This document shows, in pieces, positions 49,501 to 60,294 of a DNA stretch of 64,000 nt (position 1 is its first letter; each line of letters opens with the position of its first letter). The notes beneath the pieces are model-generated. The model had not been told where the DNA came from and did no database searches. It saw only the letters and a program-made list of their open reading frames with translations. Source of the DNA: Trochalopteron elliotii (lineage: Eukaryota; Chordata; Aves; Passeriformes; Leiothrichidae). The DNA lies in assembly GCA_024734555.1 (NCBI GenBank), contig JANPWX010020199.1:3666762-3730761 (forward strand). The letters are read 5' to 3'. The translations under genes were made by a program, and so were the position numbers.

Positions 49501-51931
49501 ATACCATACAGCTCCTTGACCCTCTCTGGAATCATGTCAGGATGGCTGCTGGGGCACCCATGTCTGCAGGCTTTGCTGGAGGTTTCTGAATGTTGAAGAA
49601 CAATCTCTGAGCAGGGCATTTAACCCTCAGGCTTACTAAAATGAATGACTAGGTATTTCTGTTTTGTTTTGTGTCAAAAAACACATAGTTTGCCAAGAAA
49701 ATAGATATCAAATTTTTACACTGTCAAAATACAGCACAGAGTATAAGCAAGCTGGTCTTTCATTGTGGAACCACTGGAAGGTTTGAAATTTTCCCTTTAC
49801 CATCATCAGGAACTTTTGTGAAAAATCTTGGTTTATACAAAATATCAGCACAAGACAAAGAAAGAAATTAAACAGATACATCCAAAACTAAGATCAATTA
49901 CCAATGCCCTGTAGATCAGATGTGAGCTTATGATCTTAGAGGTCGGTCTCCAGTTCCTTCAAACTCCCTGAAGACTCCAACACAGTCAACATTGTTTATA
50001 TAACTTTACACATTTAAATAAATAACAATAGCATCTTCCTCATTTCTCATCTTGGCTATCTCAGCTGGGAACTCCTTGCACCCAAGCCTTTCATTTCATG
50101 CTAGTACAGAAGGACTCCCATGTTCATTGACGTCTCTTTGGACTAAATTCTAGCTCTTACCAGATATCCTTATATGACATGAACCTCAGCTCACACACAA
50201 ACTCCTGTCATTTTTTTCTGTGCTTCCCAAACATATCAAACAACACTTCTAACCTTTTTGAAAACTGTGAATTTGGTACAATTATTCAGTTTTCTGAAGG
50301 TCATAAAGGAACCAAATCTAGTCTGAGATACCAGCAGAAATTGTCCTACTTCTACATTTCCTTAAACCATGTGGCTTTGAGCAAGTCTAAGTAAATGAGA
50401 TCATTTAACTTTCAGGGTATTAATTTTTTTTTTCATCACTTTAGCTTATATCTAGGAAGGAAATAAGAGATGGGCTACAGCAAGTTAAATTGTTGAAATA
50501 TAGTGATAAAAAAGCCTGCTGACAATAAAGTTGAAAAAAGACTGTTTCTAAGACAGGATGTCTAGTTGTAAATAATTTCAGGTATTTAAACTCTACTTTT
50601 TCCAACCCTGACCCGTTTTCTAAAAGTTTAAAAAAAGTTGCCAAAGGAAATAAATATTTATTTTTCATGGAATTTGACATTTTGTGTCCAGTACTCTGTA
50701 AAGGAAAAATATCTGCTATCTACTTGAACCTTTTTTCCTGCCATGTCAATCTGAGAAAAACTGTATCTTGAAGACAAAAAGAATAGGGGGTTAAAAACAA
50801 CACAAGAGATTGATTAACTCTCTGTTGTTATCTACCAAGTGTCAGTAACAAAATGCTGCTGGGCTCCTGCATTGTTTCCTTCTAAATTCCAGTCTCGCAC
50901 CTGTCACTTTTCAAGATAACTATCCATCACGGAGTCAAAGTGGCAAACAACTGTGTGGTCCCTTGATAAGAAATAGTGACACAATTTGTCTTCTTCTCCT
51001 CCCACAGATTGCAACTAATGGGCTAACAGCAGGTTACAATGGCACAAGACGGATTTGAATGACTATCAGTATCACTATCAGGAAAGTGAGCACAGCTGCA
51101 GAGTAGCCCAAAGAAACATTTCAGTTCAAATTGAAACCTGAAGAAATGTGCAAAATGGAAACCTAATCACTCTGCTTTTAAAAGATTTAATGGCACTCTT
51201 AGAAGTTAGTTATTGCACGTATTGGAGGTTTATTTATTGCATGCTTTACCCTGTTAATGGTAAATTATTGCAGAAGCCAGAGCACAGCTCCTGCACAGCA
51301 ATATTACAGTGGAATGAAGCACAGAAGAGAGTGTGTAAAAGACTACAAAATCCTGTCTGGGAACACAAGGCATTTTCCAAATGATTCCATGGCACAACAT
51401 TTAGAAATGTGGAGGTTATAACACAAAAATATGAAATCAAATGTACAAATAATGAAGCAAGAGACCTGGAACAAATTCAGCTGTGGTTCAAAATAAAAAT
51501 TCATTGAAGATCATTTTATGGAAGGTTAGAGCATATATTTTCACAATAGGTTATTAAAATTTGTTCAAGCCCTCCTCTTTGTGAAACATCCTCTGCTAAA
51601 AATCTGTGCTGACAGATATATACTCATAGTGTGGTGTTTCAGTCAGAGGCCAAGGAACAATATTAAAATGGATTGAAACATAAAGAACATATAGTGAGTG
51701 ATCCAAAAGGAAGATAGCTGTTGTGATAGTTACCCACAAGCCAGAAACTATAGATGCAGTAAATTCAGTCTTGTGGTTATTCCAAAAAGAAATCCTACTA
51801 GCACAACAAAAATACAGTCTCATAAATACAGTTCTAAGTCATTTAAATGACATTAACTTGCCACCACAGTGAGACCATGAGAAGAATCCTAAAACCTAAC
51901 CCATCTTCACAGATTTTTTTTAAATTAACTC

Positions 51932-51980
51932 CAGGACCTGAAGAAGGAGCAAGAGCAATTTTTCTGGTCTTCAGGTCCTG
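51932..51980. other. Inverted repeat, 13-bp perfect arms, 23-base loop
   Basis: caggacctgaaga (51932-51944) pairs exactly with tcttcaggtcctg (51968-51980). The stem is G/C-rich compared with its surroundings, so an RNA hairpin would be stable. It is shorter than a usual microRNA precursor stem of about 22 pairs or more, and pairing does not continue inward or outward. Confidence 0.7.
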
Positions 51981-52806
51981 CAGTGAAACAAGCTGCCTCA
52001 GCTCCTTGAAGACCAAAACATTCATGACTTCATCCAGGCAAGGACATGCCCCTCTGCACATGTGTAAGGAAGGTGGAATGAGGTTAATTTTGAGGAAAGA
52101 AGCATGACCCTTGCTAATATGTGAACTTGGTGTTGCTGCTGATTCATCCCCTGATTTTTGGTTGCCAAAGTCCTATTTCATTCTCTTTTCAGCCTGACTT
52201 TCATTTCAGACAAGAACTGTGCTGAACAGAAGCCAGCAACATCTGTATTTCATGATACTGACATCCATGTAGGAAAGCAGGAGGCTTTAAAAAAATCCCC
52301 AGGATGGCTTCACACCTGAAAATGATTGTCCTTCATTTGCTAGTCACTCCCTCACTCTGATGTCTTTTGTTCTCAAACTACCAAAAACTGCAAATGAAAA
52401 GGATGTCCTTGGAGAAAATAATGTAGTACAGTTCCCAGAAGTATTCTGCTCACAGAGCATGGTCCAAAGCAGAATATTACCAGGCTGCAGAGCTATGAGA
52501 CAAGCAGATGAGGTTCAGCTTGTAACCTGTTGTGAGAAAAACACATGGGTCTGCCAGTGCAGTAAGCCAGCACTTTTGCGATGCATTATTCAGAGAAAAA
52601 ACTGGATGAGCTTGAAGAGTGAAGATAAAGAACTGTGATGAAATTTAATGGTACAAAGTGCAACAGCATGAACTTGGAGGCTAAAAGCAGGAATTTCTGC
52701 TATCACCTGGAATTCATCAGCTGGAAGTAAGAAGAAGAAGAAATACTTTGTTAGACTAATTATGCACTCTAAGATCATGAGTTTGCAATACTGCTGCTGC
52801 TGCAGC

Positions 52807-52883
52807 AAAAAAACAAAAGCAAATTTAAAAAAACCCCAAACAAACAAACAAAAAAAAACCCAGCAAAAAAACCCCCCAAAAAC
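52807..52883 (+). repeat. A/C-rich low-complexity tract
   Basis: Nearly only A and C, with CAAA-type units and runs of up to six C. It follows a short CTG/CAG trinucleotide patch (about 52791-52806). Confidence 0.8.
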
Positions 52884-53034
52884 TGCTAGGTGAGGTATTC
52901 CTGTAAAAATTCAGATTTATGCTTTCCAGCATGTAAAGCACCCATGAAAATACATTTGAAATAACATTCATAGCTATGACCAGCCAGGTGAAACGTTCAC
53001 CAGGGCTGGTCCATTGACAGGGGCAGCCTGCTAG

Positions 53035-53275
53035 GGCAGGCAGAGAAACCAGGTGCCTCGCTCCTGGGAGGAGTGAAAAGGGTAGGGCTTCTTTTAGTTT
53101 GCGAAACTTAAGGAGGGGTATGACTGCAGTCTATAAATACATAAGTAGTAATGAGCAACAGCTAGAGAAGGACATTGTTGGCACGAGAACAAATGCATAT
53201 AAACTGCAATGAGTAAGTGTGTGCTTGTAATCAGAGGAGTATTCTCAACCATTAGGGGATTCTGCAAACCCTTTC
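53035..53275 (+). mobile_element. Degraded CR1 fragment, plus strand
   Basis: Recognisable pieces of the CR1 C-terminal/3' region occur in family order: 'atgactgcagtctataaata' (about 53120-53139), 'gaaggacattgttggcacga' (about 53167-53186), 'gaacaaatgcatataaactg', then 'aatgagtaag' and a worn 'aaccattagggg'. The tail octamers are not visible. The divergence is greater than in the other copies, so this is an old insertion. Limits are approximate. Confidence 0.65.
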
Positions 53276-55849
53276 AGTAGGAGCGGAGGAGTCTGAAAAC
53301 TCAGCTGCTTTCCAGACAGACATTTTTACCCATCTCCTAAGGCGGCTGCATGATCTAACCATATATATTGGTTCAGGAAGTACTTTTGCAGCAATAAATC
53401 CAGTAACCCCATGAACTGGGGATTGAGCCCTATGCCCTCCTGCAATCACAAACCTGAGGTTCAGGAGTGTAGGCCAAGGCATACACTGGGAGCACACAGA
53501 CACAAATCAAGTTGCATCCAGTTATGTTTCACTGGGCAGACAAGGCTGAAGCTGTCCTCTAGGATGCATACAGTTTCCAAGAAATTTACGAGAAACTTAT
53601 AAGAAGCTTACAAGATCTGCTGAGGGAAGTAAGGACAACATATTGGTTTCCTTCCTCAAGTAAATTGTTTTCCCATTTTCCAGGTATATTCCCCTCTTTT
53701 AAGTGTATTGAACTTCCTGATAGTCTGGAATTGCAGCTAAAGTCTAAACTCAATTCAGCTTTAATTGAGTTAAAAAACCAAGAGAGGAATTATAAGTTCT
53801 TTTTGTTTCCCAAGTCCCACTTAGTACAGTACTCCCTTCAATCACTTAAGGGTGCTTTATTGAAAAATTCCTTGATGATTACAAAGAGATCTCATGATTC
53901 AAACCTTTGTCTTCTTTTCCACATCCACTCTAGGTAGGACAAAATGTGACCCTGAAAAAATGTGGGAGAAAAAAAATGCCTAGTTTAATTAATTTAATAA
54001 AAGTCTCTAGCATTGAAATAAAATCAACTATCACTCTGTGACCTTTGAAAACAATAAGTTCTGCCTTGTCTGAGTAAAGCAATAATATAAGCAGATTGTA
54101 TAAAAGAAACTGACTATTGTTGGGACAAATGAAAGAAACAACAGCTATGCTTTACCTCTCAAATCAGCATTAATGCTTTGAGTAAGATATGCAGATATCT
54201 TTCTGATAAATGGCAGAACGATATGAAGCATACATCACATATTTTTTGATTTATCATGCCAATTTGACTACCTAATTTTATTGAAGTTATTTCTTCTACT
54301 CCTGATCACAGAGCAGCTTCAGACAGCATTTTTTTTATGATACGAAAAAGTCATAAACAGCTTCCTCCTCTTTTTAAATGTCTGTTTTAATTCCCCAGAG
54401 CACGCAATAATTATTAATTAATACTGAAAGAATCCCATTTCAAAGCTTGCTTACTTAACTTTGCATAGCTAAAAAAAGGTATTTTACATGATTGGAGAAG
54501 CAAAACGTGGTGAATTAATATAATTCAGTCTTGACTTACACCTTTTGAGTGATCCAGGCCACAAGACCTCAAAACTATATTTTCAGCTCTGTTTGAGCTA
54601 TTTCATTGGAGTTTGTTAGGCAGTAAAGACATCAAGTTGGTTTCCAAGGCTGAAATCTCTGTCAGAGATGAGTATTCCTTTTTTCTTCTGTGTCCTGGTA
54701 TCTCAGCTGAGACAGGAGAAAAGACATAAAATACATGAGACCCAAGCAAAACACATGGTATGGATATTTAAGGATAACCTATGCAAGTCAAGTATATCTT
54801 TGCTACTTATAACTAATATGGCCAGCTATCAAACATTCTTTCTGAAAAGCCTTCATATTGTACCCACTATAATTTTCTTTCCCCTTCTTTCAAATATTTA
54901 CCCCTGTAGGAATAGCCAGGTGTACAGTACAGTACAGCCAGTACAGACAGAGTTACATTTTGTACTTCATTAGATTAGTTTTTCAGTTTTTCTGTACAGA
55001 TGTTTTTTAAAAAAATTTTGAAAGGGATTTTTTAAGTATTTTTTGCCAGTAAATCATTGCAGTGTTAACATTGTTAGTACTGTAGCAACGGTAACCCCAG
55101 GAAAGCATCTCCTCTTTCTTTCTCTTTCTCTCTTCAAATTTTATTTAAAGCCTTGCAAAATACTTGCATCCACATAACCCGCCCTTGTCAACTTGACAGA
55201 AGATTAATGATATCATGGTGTTCTTGAGAACAGAAATGTGTCTACCACCCTGGTGAATAATCTCTCCTTTTGCACTTTGTTAGAAGTGAGAAAGGAACTG
55301 CAGTGGAGAGAAAGGACAGCATACCATGCAGAATTGGCATGCAAGCAGCTGTCCCCCCACTGCTAATTATGACATGCCAGTCCTGCAACGTTAATCAGTG
55401 CTTCCACTCCTTTGCCTGCCTGATTGTTGGGGACAGAGCCTGGCTCCCCACTGTCAGCTTGGGGGATGCTAAACAAATACCTCATATAATGCAAGGAGGG
55501 CTGCACTGTCATGAAAAGGCACCAAAAGGACAAGGATTTCAAAAATATGTTTGGTGCATGCAGGACTATCATGGAACAAAATCTTAGACTTGGTCTCAGT
55601 GTGATTTTTTTTACTGTAGTATTCATTTTGTCTGATCTCTTCATAAAACTTTCCTGCAAAAATATACCTGAAAAGTGCATTTTGAATTTATTTCCTTTTT
55701 TTAATCTCTTGTAACTTTTGTTAGAGCATGGATTGCTGTGGGCTTTAGGATTTGCTTGTCAAGGAAGGAGAATATTCTTCTCTGTTTCTCATGTTCTTGT
55801 CCGTTTTCCTTGTTACTAGTCCCTGCTTTTTGCTTTTGGATGATTTCAC

Positions 55850-55962
55850 TAAAAACAAACAAACAAACAAAACAACAAACAAACAAACCCAACCAAACAA
55901 AAACCAAAACAACAACAACAATAATAACAAACCAAAAAAAACCGCCCCAAAACCAAAACAAC
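55850..55962 (+). repeat. A/C-rich low-complexity tract (CAAA-like)
   Basis: Irregular CAAA, CAA and CCAAAA units with almost no G or T on the plus strand. Four frames are open through it because stop codons need T or, on the minus strand, A at fixed positions; these are not genes. Confidence 0.9.
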
Positions 55963-57089
55963 TTCTTTTCTGTCCTTTTCTTTGTTCTGAGCCTGGTTCC
56001 AGTTTCCCCCCCGCCTCTCTCACACATACTTCCTTTGACCTTTTCCTCTCTTATTCTCTCTCTTTCCTTTGTCCACATAGGCAATAGGCTTTAGCTTATG
56101 CTCTTTTATGAACCTTCTGCTTCTTCTCATTTAAACTCTCTGGACCTGATTTGCAGCTGTGGTATTCTTCCTACAGCCGTTCACACATGTGCAACACAGG
56201 TGTAAAATACTACCATTTTCATTTATGTTGCTTGTAAATGTCAGCAGAGGAGAAAGCAGAACCTGTCCTTCACAGAGTGAATCAGCAGACTTTCAGGAGT
56301 GTCAGATACATATGAGCAAAGTCTGTGTTAGTCACCAATTACCCCTATTCCATGCCTGATTTCCCACAAACCCTTATGCTATTGCTTAACCCTCCAGCTC
56401 CTCATTGTTCTCAACAGCTCCTTTAATGCACATTTTCTTTAAAAGAAAGGATGTTGCGCTTTGATTTGGGTTGGTTTTTTTTTTTTACTCTTTTTTTTTT
56501 TACAGCTTCCAGACTCTAGGACAACTGAACTAAAAATACCCACATGGACTCAGGTATCCACATGTCGAGTTTACCCTCTCGAGTCACAAGCAGCACAAGA
56601 GTGACTGCAGATAGAAAGAGAAACCTTACACATATCTATTCTTTTAATGAACAAAGTTACTTTGCATTTTGCTTATTCTAGAGCTTTTCTGAATTCATCT
56701 AAATACCTGATGACCTTACAGGATATGGAGATTTGGTGACATTCTGACTTGCATCAGATGTACTCTAAAAAATTTCCCTCCTCTAACTTCCAAACCACTT
56801 TAAAAATAAATAATTACAGCAGGAAGAAAAAAGCTGAAAATTTAAGTGACAAAAATCCAGCATCAGATTGTTTTGATGTTTCATTATCAATTCTTTCTGC
56901 GTTGCTCTTCCATTGCCACTCCCGCTCAAGGTGTGTTGCAAGAACAGCAGGAAGGCAAGCTCTTTGGGGAGGGTTCAGGTATGTGGCACCCCACTCACTT
57001 CTCTGGCTCTGCATACAAAATATCTCAGAAAATAAACCCAAGGCCCATGAGAAACCTTTCCCAATGTTTTTAGCCATTTTTGCCACCGT

Positions 57090-57345
57090 TTCATTATCAA
57101 GCTCTATCATCCCTTTAGATATTTAGCTGTTGCACATTTCACCGCAGGCTGCTTTGCGAAGCTGCTCATTCCCATGTGTGTCCCTGTGATAAATTTTATC
57201 AGTGCTCAGCTAGAGGGTTTTCAACCAGGCAGCTGCACAGTGGCTTTTTATCTGCTGTGGCCCCAACCAAAATGCAATTTTTTTTTTTTAAATTAGCCTT
57301 ATTTGAATTGTCTCTTTTATGACTCAAGATGAGGACTCAGCAGTT
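57090..57345. promoter_or_regulatory. Candidate enhancer: GATA-site cluster with E-box, RUNX and AP-1/NF-E2-like motifs
   Basis: Seen: WGATAR sites at 57094-57099, 57104-57109, two fused into a 15-base palindrome tgataaattttatca (57187-57201), and 57248-57253. An E-box CAGCTG is at 57230-57235 and a RUNX core TGTGG at 57256-57260. A perfect AP-1 site TGACTCA is at 57320-57326, and AGGACTCAGCA (57332-57342) matches 10 of 11 bases of an NF-E2/MAF site. Known: GATA, E-box, RUNX and NF-E2 sites co-occur in blood-cell enhancers. Inferred: that this is one. Five GATA sites in 160 bp is several times what base composition predicts by rough estimate, but the region was picked for having them. Confidence 0.3.
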
Positions 57346-57686
57346 TGTGTTCCCAGAGGAAGCTTACGTGGAAACAGGGAGTCTAACAATGAAATAAGAA
57401 TATTACTGGGATAAAAGAAACAACAAATCATAATTAAAAACTATTTAGAAGCAATTCTCTGCTTCTAAACACCAAAAATATGATATCTGCTTTCTCACTG
57501 GTCTCTCCGGTTGCACTCATATACACAGCTGCCTGAAGTGACAAAGACATTATTTTCTCTTCATTTTAATTTACTCATTTTAAGTAAAAACTGCTGTCAA
57601 TAACACCTTCATTTAATAGAACTGCCTACTGATACTGAAGAAATTCAAAACAGAAAGACATTTTGTCTGTAATCAATGATAGCTTA

Positions 57687-57687
<1 letters not shown>

Positions 57688-57717
<30 letters not shown>

Positions 57718-57719
57718 TG

Positions 57720-57755
<36 letters not shown>

Positions 57756-57787
57756 CATCTATCTATCCATCTATCTATCCATCTATC
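57688..57787 (+). repeat. Compound microsatellite (TATG)n then (TATC)n
   Basis: About eight TATG units (57688-57720) pass directly into about sixteen TATC units (57721-57787), the latter with three CATC interruptions spaced regularly near the 3' part. The 110-codon open frame across it (Met-Tyr-Val-Cys, then Leu-Ser-Ile-Tyr repeats) is an artefact. Confidence 0.95.
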
Positions 57788-58593
57788 TTTCTGTCCTATA
57801 TGTACCTTTTTTTTGCATCTTTATTTGAATTTGATTTTTAGTACTCCTTTAGAAGTTTTCCAATCTACGGCACTTGTCAGAATATGTATTCAGTATCTCT
57901 TCAATGTTCTTAAATCATTCTGGTTTAGAGTTCATAAATTAAAATATCTTCCTGAAAAGCTTCCTAAGGTTTGCCTGCCAATAGAGGTATTTTAAACAGG
58001 ATGAATAATAACATATAGTAGGTTTTCATTGTCCATAAGAAAATTTTAAAGATCACTTGAAGAATCAATTTCACTTTTTAAAACTACTTTAGTTTTTTCT
58101 ACATGTAAATAATTCAGTCAAATTTTTTTTTAGGTTTCTTTTCTTAAAATTTATCATCAAAGAAAATACATGGCAAGTAAGATTTTGCAAGGTATTAATG
58201 TTTCCTCTGGATTTTAAGGCAAAGTTTATATAATAAACTCATCACAAAGGAAGCAGCTGCTAAAATAACACAAATTTATTTCTAATTTGGCATATCCAAA
58301 TGAATAATTTGATAATATCAAATTCTATCAAATTTATGAGGGGGTCTTGGGGTGTTTTTGGTTTTTGTTGTAATTGTTCTTATGATTTCCCCAACTGGAT
58401 TTTTAAATTGCATTCCTCAACTGCCAACTTTTTCACCAAAGAGCTGCTATGGCTCTGAGGTAGTATGCCAAAATATATAATCCTCAGGTACCAATATGAA
58501 TGTGTGCGTATGCATAAATATATTTAACTCAATAAATATTCTCCTAAAACACCTCAATATTTAGCCTAACTTAGATATGTATTTACCCGGTCT

Positions 58594-58670
58594 ACCTTCC
58601 ATGTTTGCCCAAGTAATTAGAAATTCCTCTTGGGCAAACAGTGCAGGTTTTACACCCTTTCATGGAAGGT
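58594..58670. other. Nested inverted repeat (two stems)
   Basis: The inner arms tgtttgcccaag (58602-58613) and cttgggcaaaca (58629-58640) are perfect, 12 bp, with a 15-base loop containing TAATTAG. The outer arms accttccatg (58594-58603) and catggaaggt (58661-58670) are perfect, 10 bp. On the left the arms are contiguous, sharing two bases; on the right they are separated by 20 extra bases (58641-58660). This could be the folded remnant of an inverted duplication, a small structured RNA or a worn terminal inverted repeat. I cannot tell which. Confidence 0.6.
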
Positions 58671-60144
58671 TTTGGAAGTTTGTTTTTAGAAGAAAAAGAT
58701 TGTTTTAGCTTCTTATGTCTTTTCTTTTTTTTTAATAGACAACATTTTCCTCCTTGTCCTTCAAGGGAAGATAAATAAATGAAAAAAATATTCCCACTGT
58801 CCAGGTGGTTTTAGACAAGCATTCAGGAAGAAATTTCAGCTTTAAAAAGGGGAATTACCCTGAGCTCAGAGGAGGGCTTGGATTTAGAATCCTTGCTGAA
58901 GCAGGAGATCCAGTGATAGCTATTGCTAGTGGACAGGAATTAACCTACAAGCATTATACTAATAACAGTGGAAGAAAATTAAAGATTAGGATTCTTGGTG
59001 GAAAATAAAGAAAGTACATATTTTTAAAACTTCAGTCCACTTGTTTAGAGACAGGTTCTTAAAAAACAGAGTCTTAACTGATTCAATTGATTTTTGATGC
59101 ATGGCATCCTTGTGTCATCTTTACTTTCCTATCTAGTGAAAGTAAGGCCGTGACCCATGGTGATGAGCAAAACCTAAACAAAACAAAGTATCTCCAAACT
59201 AGTACCAGACTGAACAAGAAACCTGTGGTGGCCTGCTGTTCAAAATATGTTTCTGCAGGAATTGTGGATAAATGTGAATTTATATAGTGATGAACTCATG
59301 GTACAAAAGCAGGACTTACTACAATTCAATTTCACAAAGGTAGCATTTTTTGTAGGCTTGATCCTCAGAGCTGCTGGACACTTAAAACAATTTCCTTTCA
59401 ACTTCTAGGGGAGAAGAAAATAGTCAGCACTTCACAGGACTGAGCCACATGTTGAGAGTGAGTACAAAACAGGTAGCCAGGAGACCAGGAGATCTAGACA
59501 AAAATGCTGCCCGCACTGTTAGCCACAGCAAGACCTTGGACATTAGACCTTGAGTGCTAGACTTCTTGTGAGCTTAGAGAACTTAAAGTGTTCACGGAAG
59601 TCATCCTGGAAACCCTCCCTGAATCCACCTTCAGTTGCCATCAATTTAGGTTATGCAAGTACTTTAAGATACCCTGAATAATGATGGACAATTAGGCATA
59701 TGAACCAAATCTTGAACCTTTGCTCATTCTGATCATCAGTAAAATTATCAACATACCTCAATGGAAATAAACAGGGCAATCTGCATCTTACAACAACTTT
59801 GTACCCTTTGGCAATGGATTTTTTAATAAACTTGAGCCTATCAACCTTTGCAAGTTGTAACAGGAAAGGATTAAATGTTCCTAAACACGAGAGAAAACAA
59901 AATTTCTATAGGTATTATTTGTAAACTATTCAAAGTAGACACTAAAAACTGTTCCTTTTTTTGTGAGTCTAAAAAGTGCAGTATCTAAGAGTTGGAAAGG
60001 AGTATTTCATACATTTGGGAGCCTGTTGCCTAATACAGTCCTCCAGTCATGCTGTCTTTCCCATAGAAATCAGTAAGCACCCAGCAGCTGCCAAAATCAG
60101 AGCAGTATTACCTTAGTAATGTAAATGTAATCTGACATGGACTC

Positions 60145-60200
60145 AGTGACTATTATGGGGCCCTTCCAACTTGAGCTGTTCTATGATTCCATGTCCTTTA
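60145..60200 (+). mobile_element. CR1 3' tail fragment
   Basis: Only the last part of a CR1 copy is visible: 'ggggcccttccaacttgagc' (about 60158-60177) then ttctatgattccatg. This is the conserved end of CR1 with two octamers. Extreme 5' truncation is common for this family. Confidence 0.7.
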
Positions 60201-60210
60201 TGAATATTAG

Positions 60211-60290
60211 GATGATGATGCTGATAGTGATGCTGCTGCTGATGCCTATCCATAATCTTGCTGCTGTTGTTGATGAAAGGCAGCAAGATT
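60211..60290 (+). repeat. GAT/GCT trinucleotide patch with 11-bp hairpin
   Basis: Interrupted gatgatgat and gctgctgct triplets follow the CR1 tail. Within and after them aatcttgctgc (60254-60264) pairs perfectly with gcagcaagatt (60280-60290) around a 15-base loop. Simple repeats often grow from CR1 tails, a likely origin here. Confidence 0.75.
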
Positions 60291-60294
60291 TTGT

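Larger units (their letters stand above)
43080..53030. other. Noncoding stretch, no gene recognised
   Basis: About 10 kb without a recognisable transposon or gene. The longest open frame, 44709-45173 (minus, 154 codons), is rich in Phe, Ile, Leu and Tyr with several hydrophobic runs. This fits a T-rich minus strand, and I know no family it resembles. Local structures are poly-T at 46505-46522 (followed by a splice-acceptor-like tattaag), a 13-bp inverted repeat at 51932-51980 and a poly-A/C tract at 52807-52883. Confidence 0.55.
53280..60140. other. Noncoding stretch with simple repeats and a candidate enhancer, no gene recognised
   Basis: It contains the A/C-rich tract (55850-55962), the TATG/TATC array (57688-57787), the GATA-site cluster (57090-57345) and the nested inverted repeat (58594-58670). 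Open frames of 105 codons on both strands overlap at 55270-55680, and frames of 111-127 codons cross the A/C-rich tract; the latter are composition artefacts. A homeobox-type palindrome ATTAATTAAT lies at 54413-54422 in a complex patch. No coding exon is recognised. Confidence 0.55.

Noticed and set aside
49925..49965. Possible CR1 tail (atgatcttagaggtc)
   Set aside because: Only about 15 bases fit and neither the 'ttccaac' box nor the octamers follow properly.
55701..56094. Four open frames of 92-127 codons across the A/C-rich tract
   Set aside because: The tract lacks stop codons because of its base composition; the translated residues are simple repeats.
57663..57995. 110-codon frame over the TATG/TATC array
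   Set aside because: Translation of a microsatellite.
58805..59008. 67-codon frame containing GGLGF, like the PDZ carboxylate loop
   Set aside because: The rest of the PDZ pattern is missing and no exon boundaries or neighbouring exons support it; a five-residue match is chance level.
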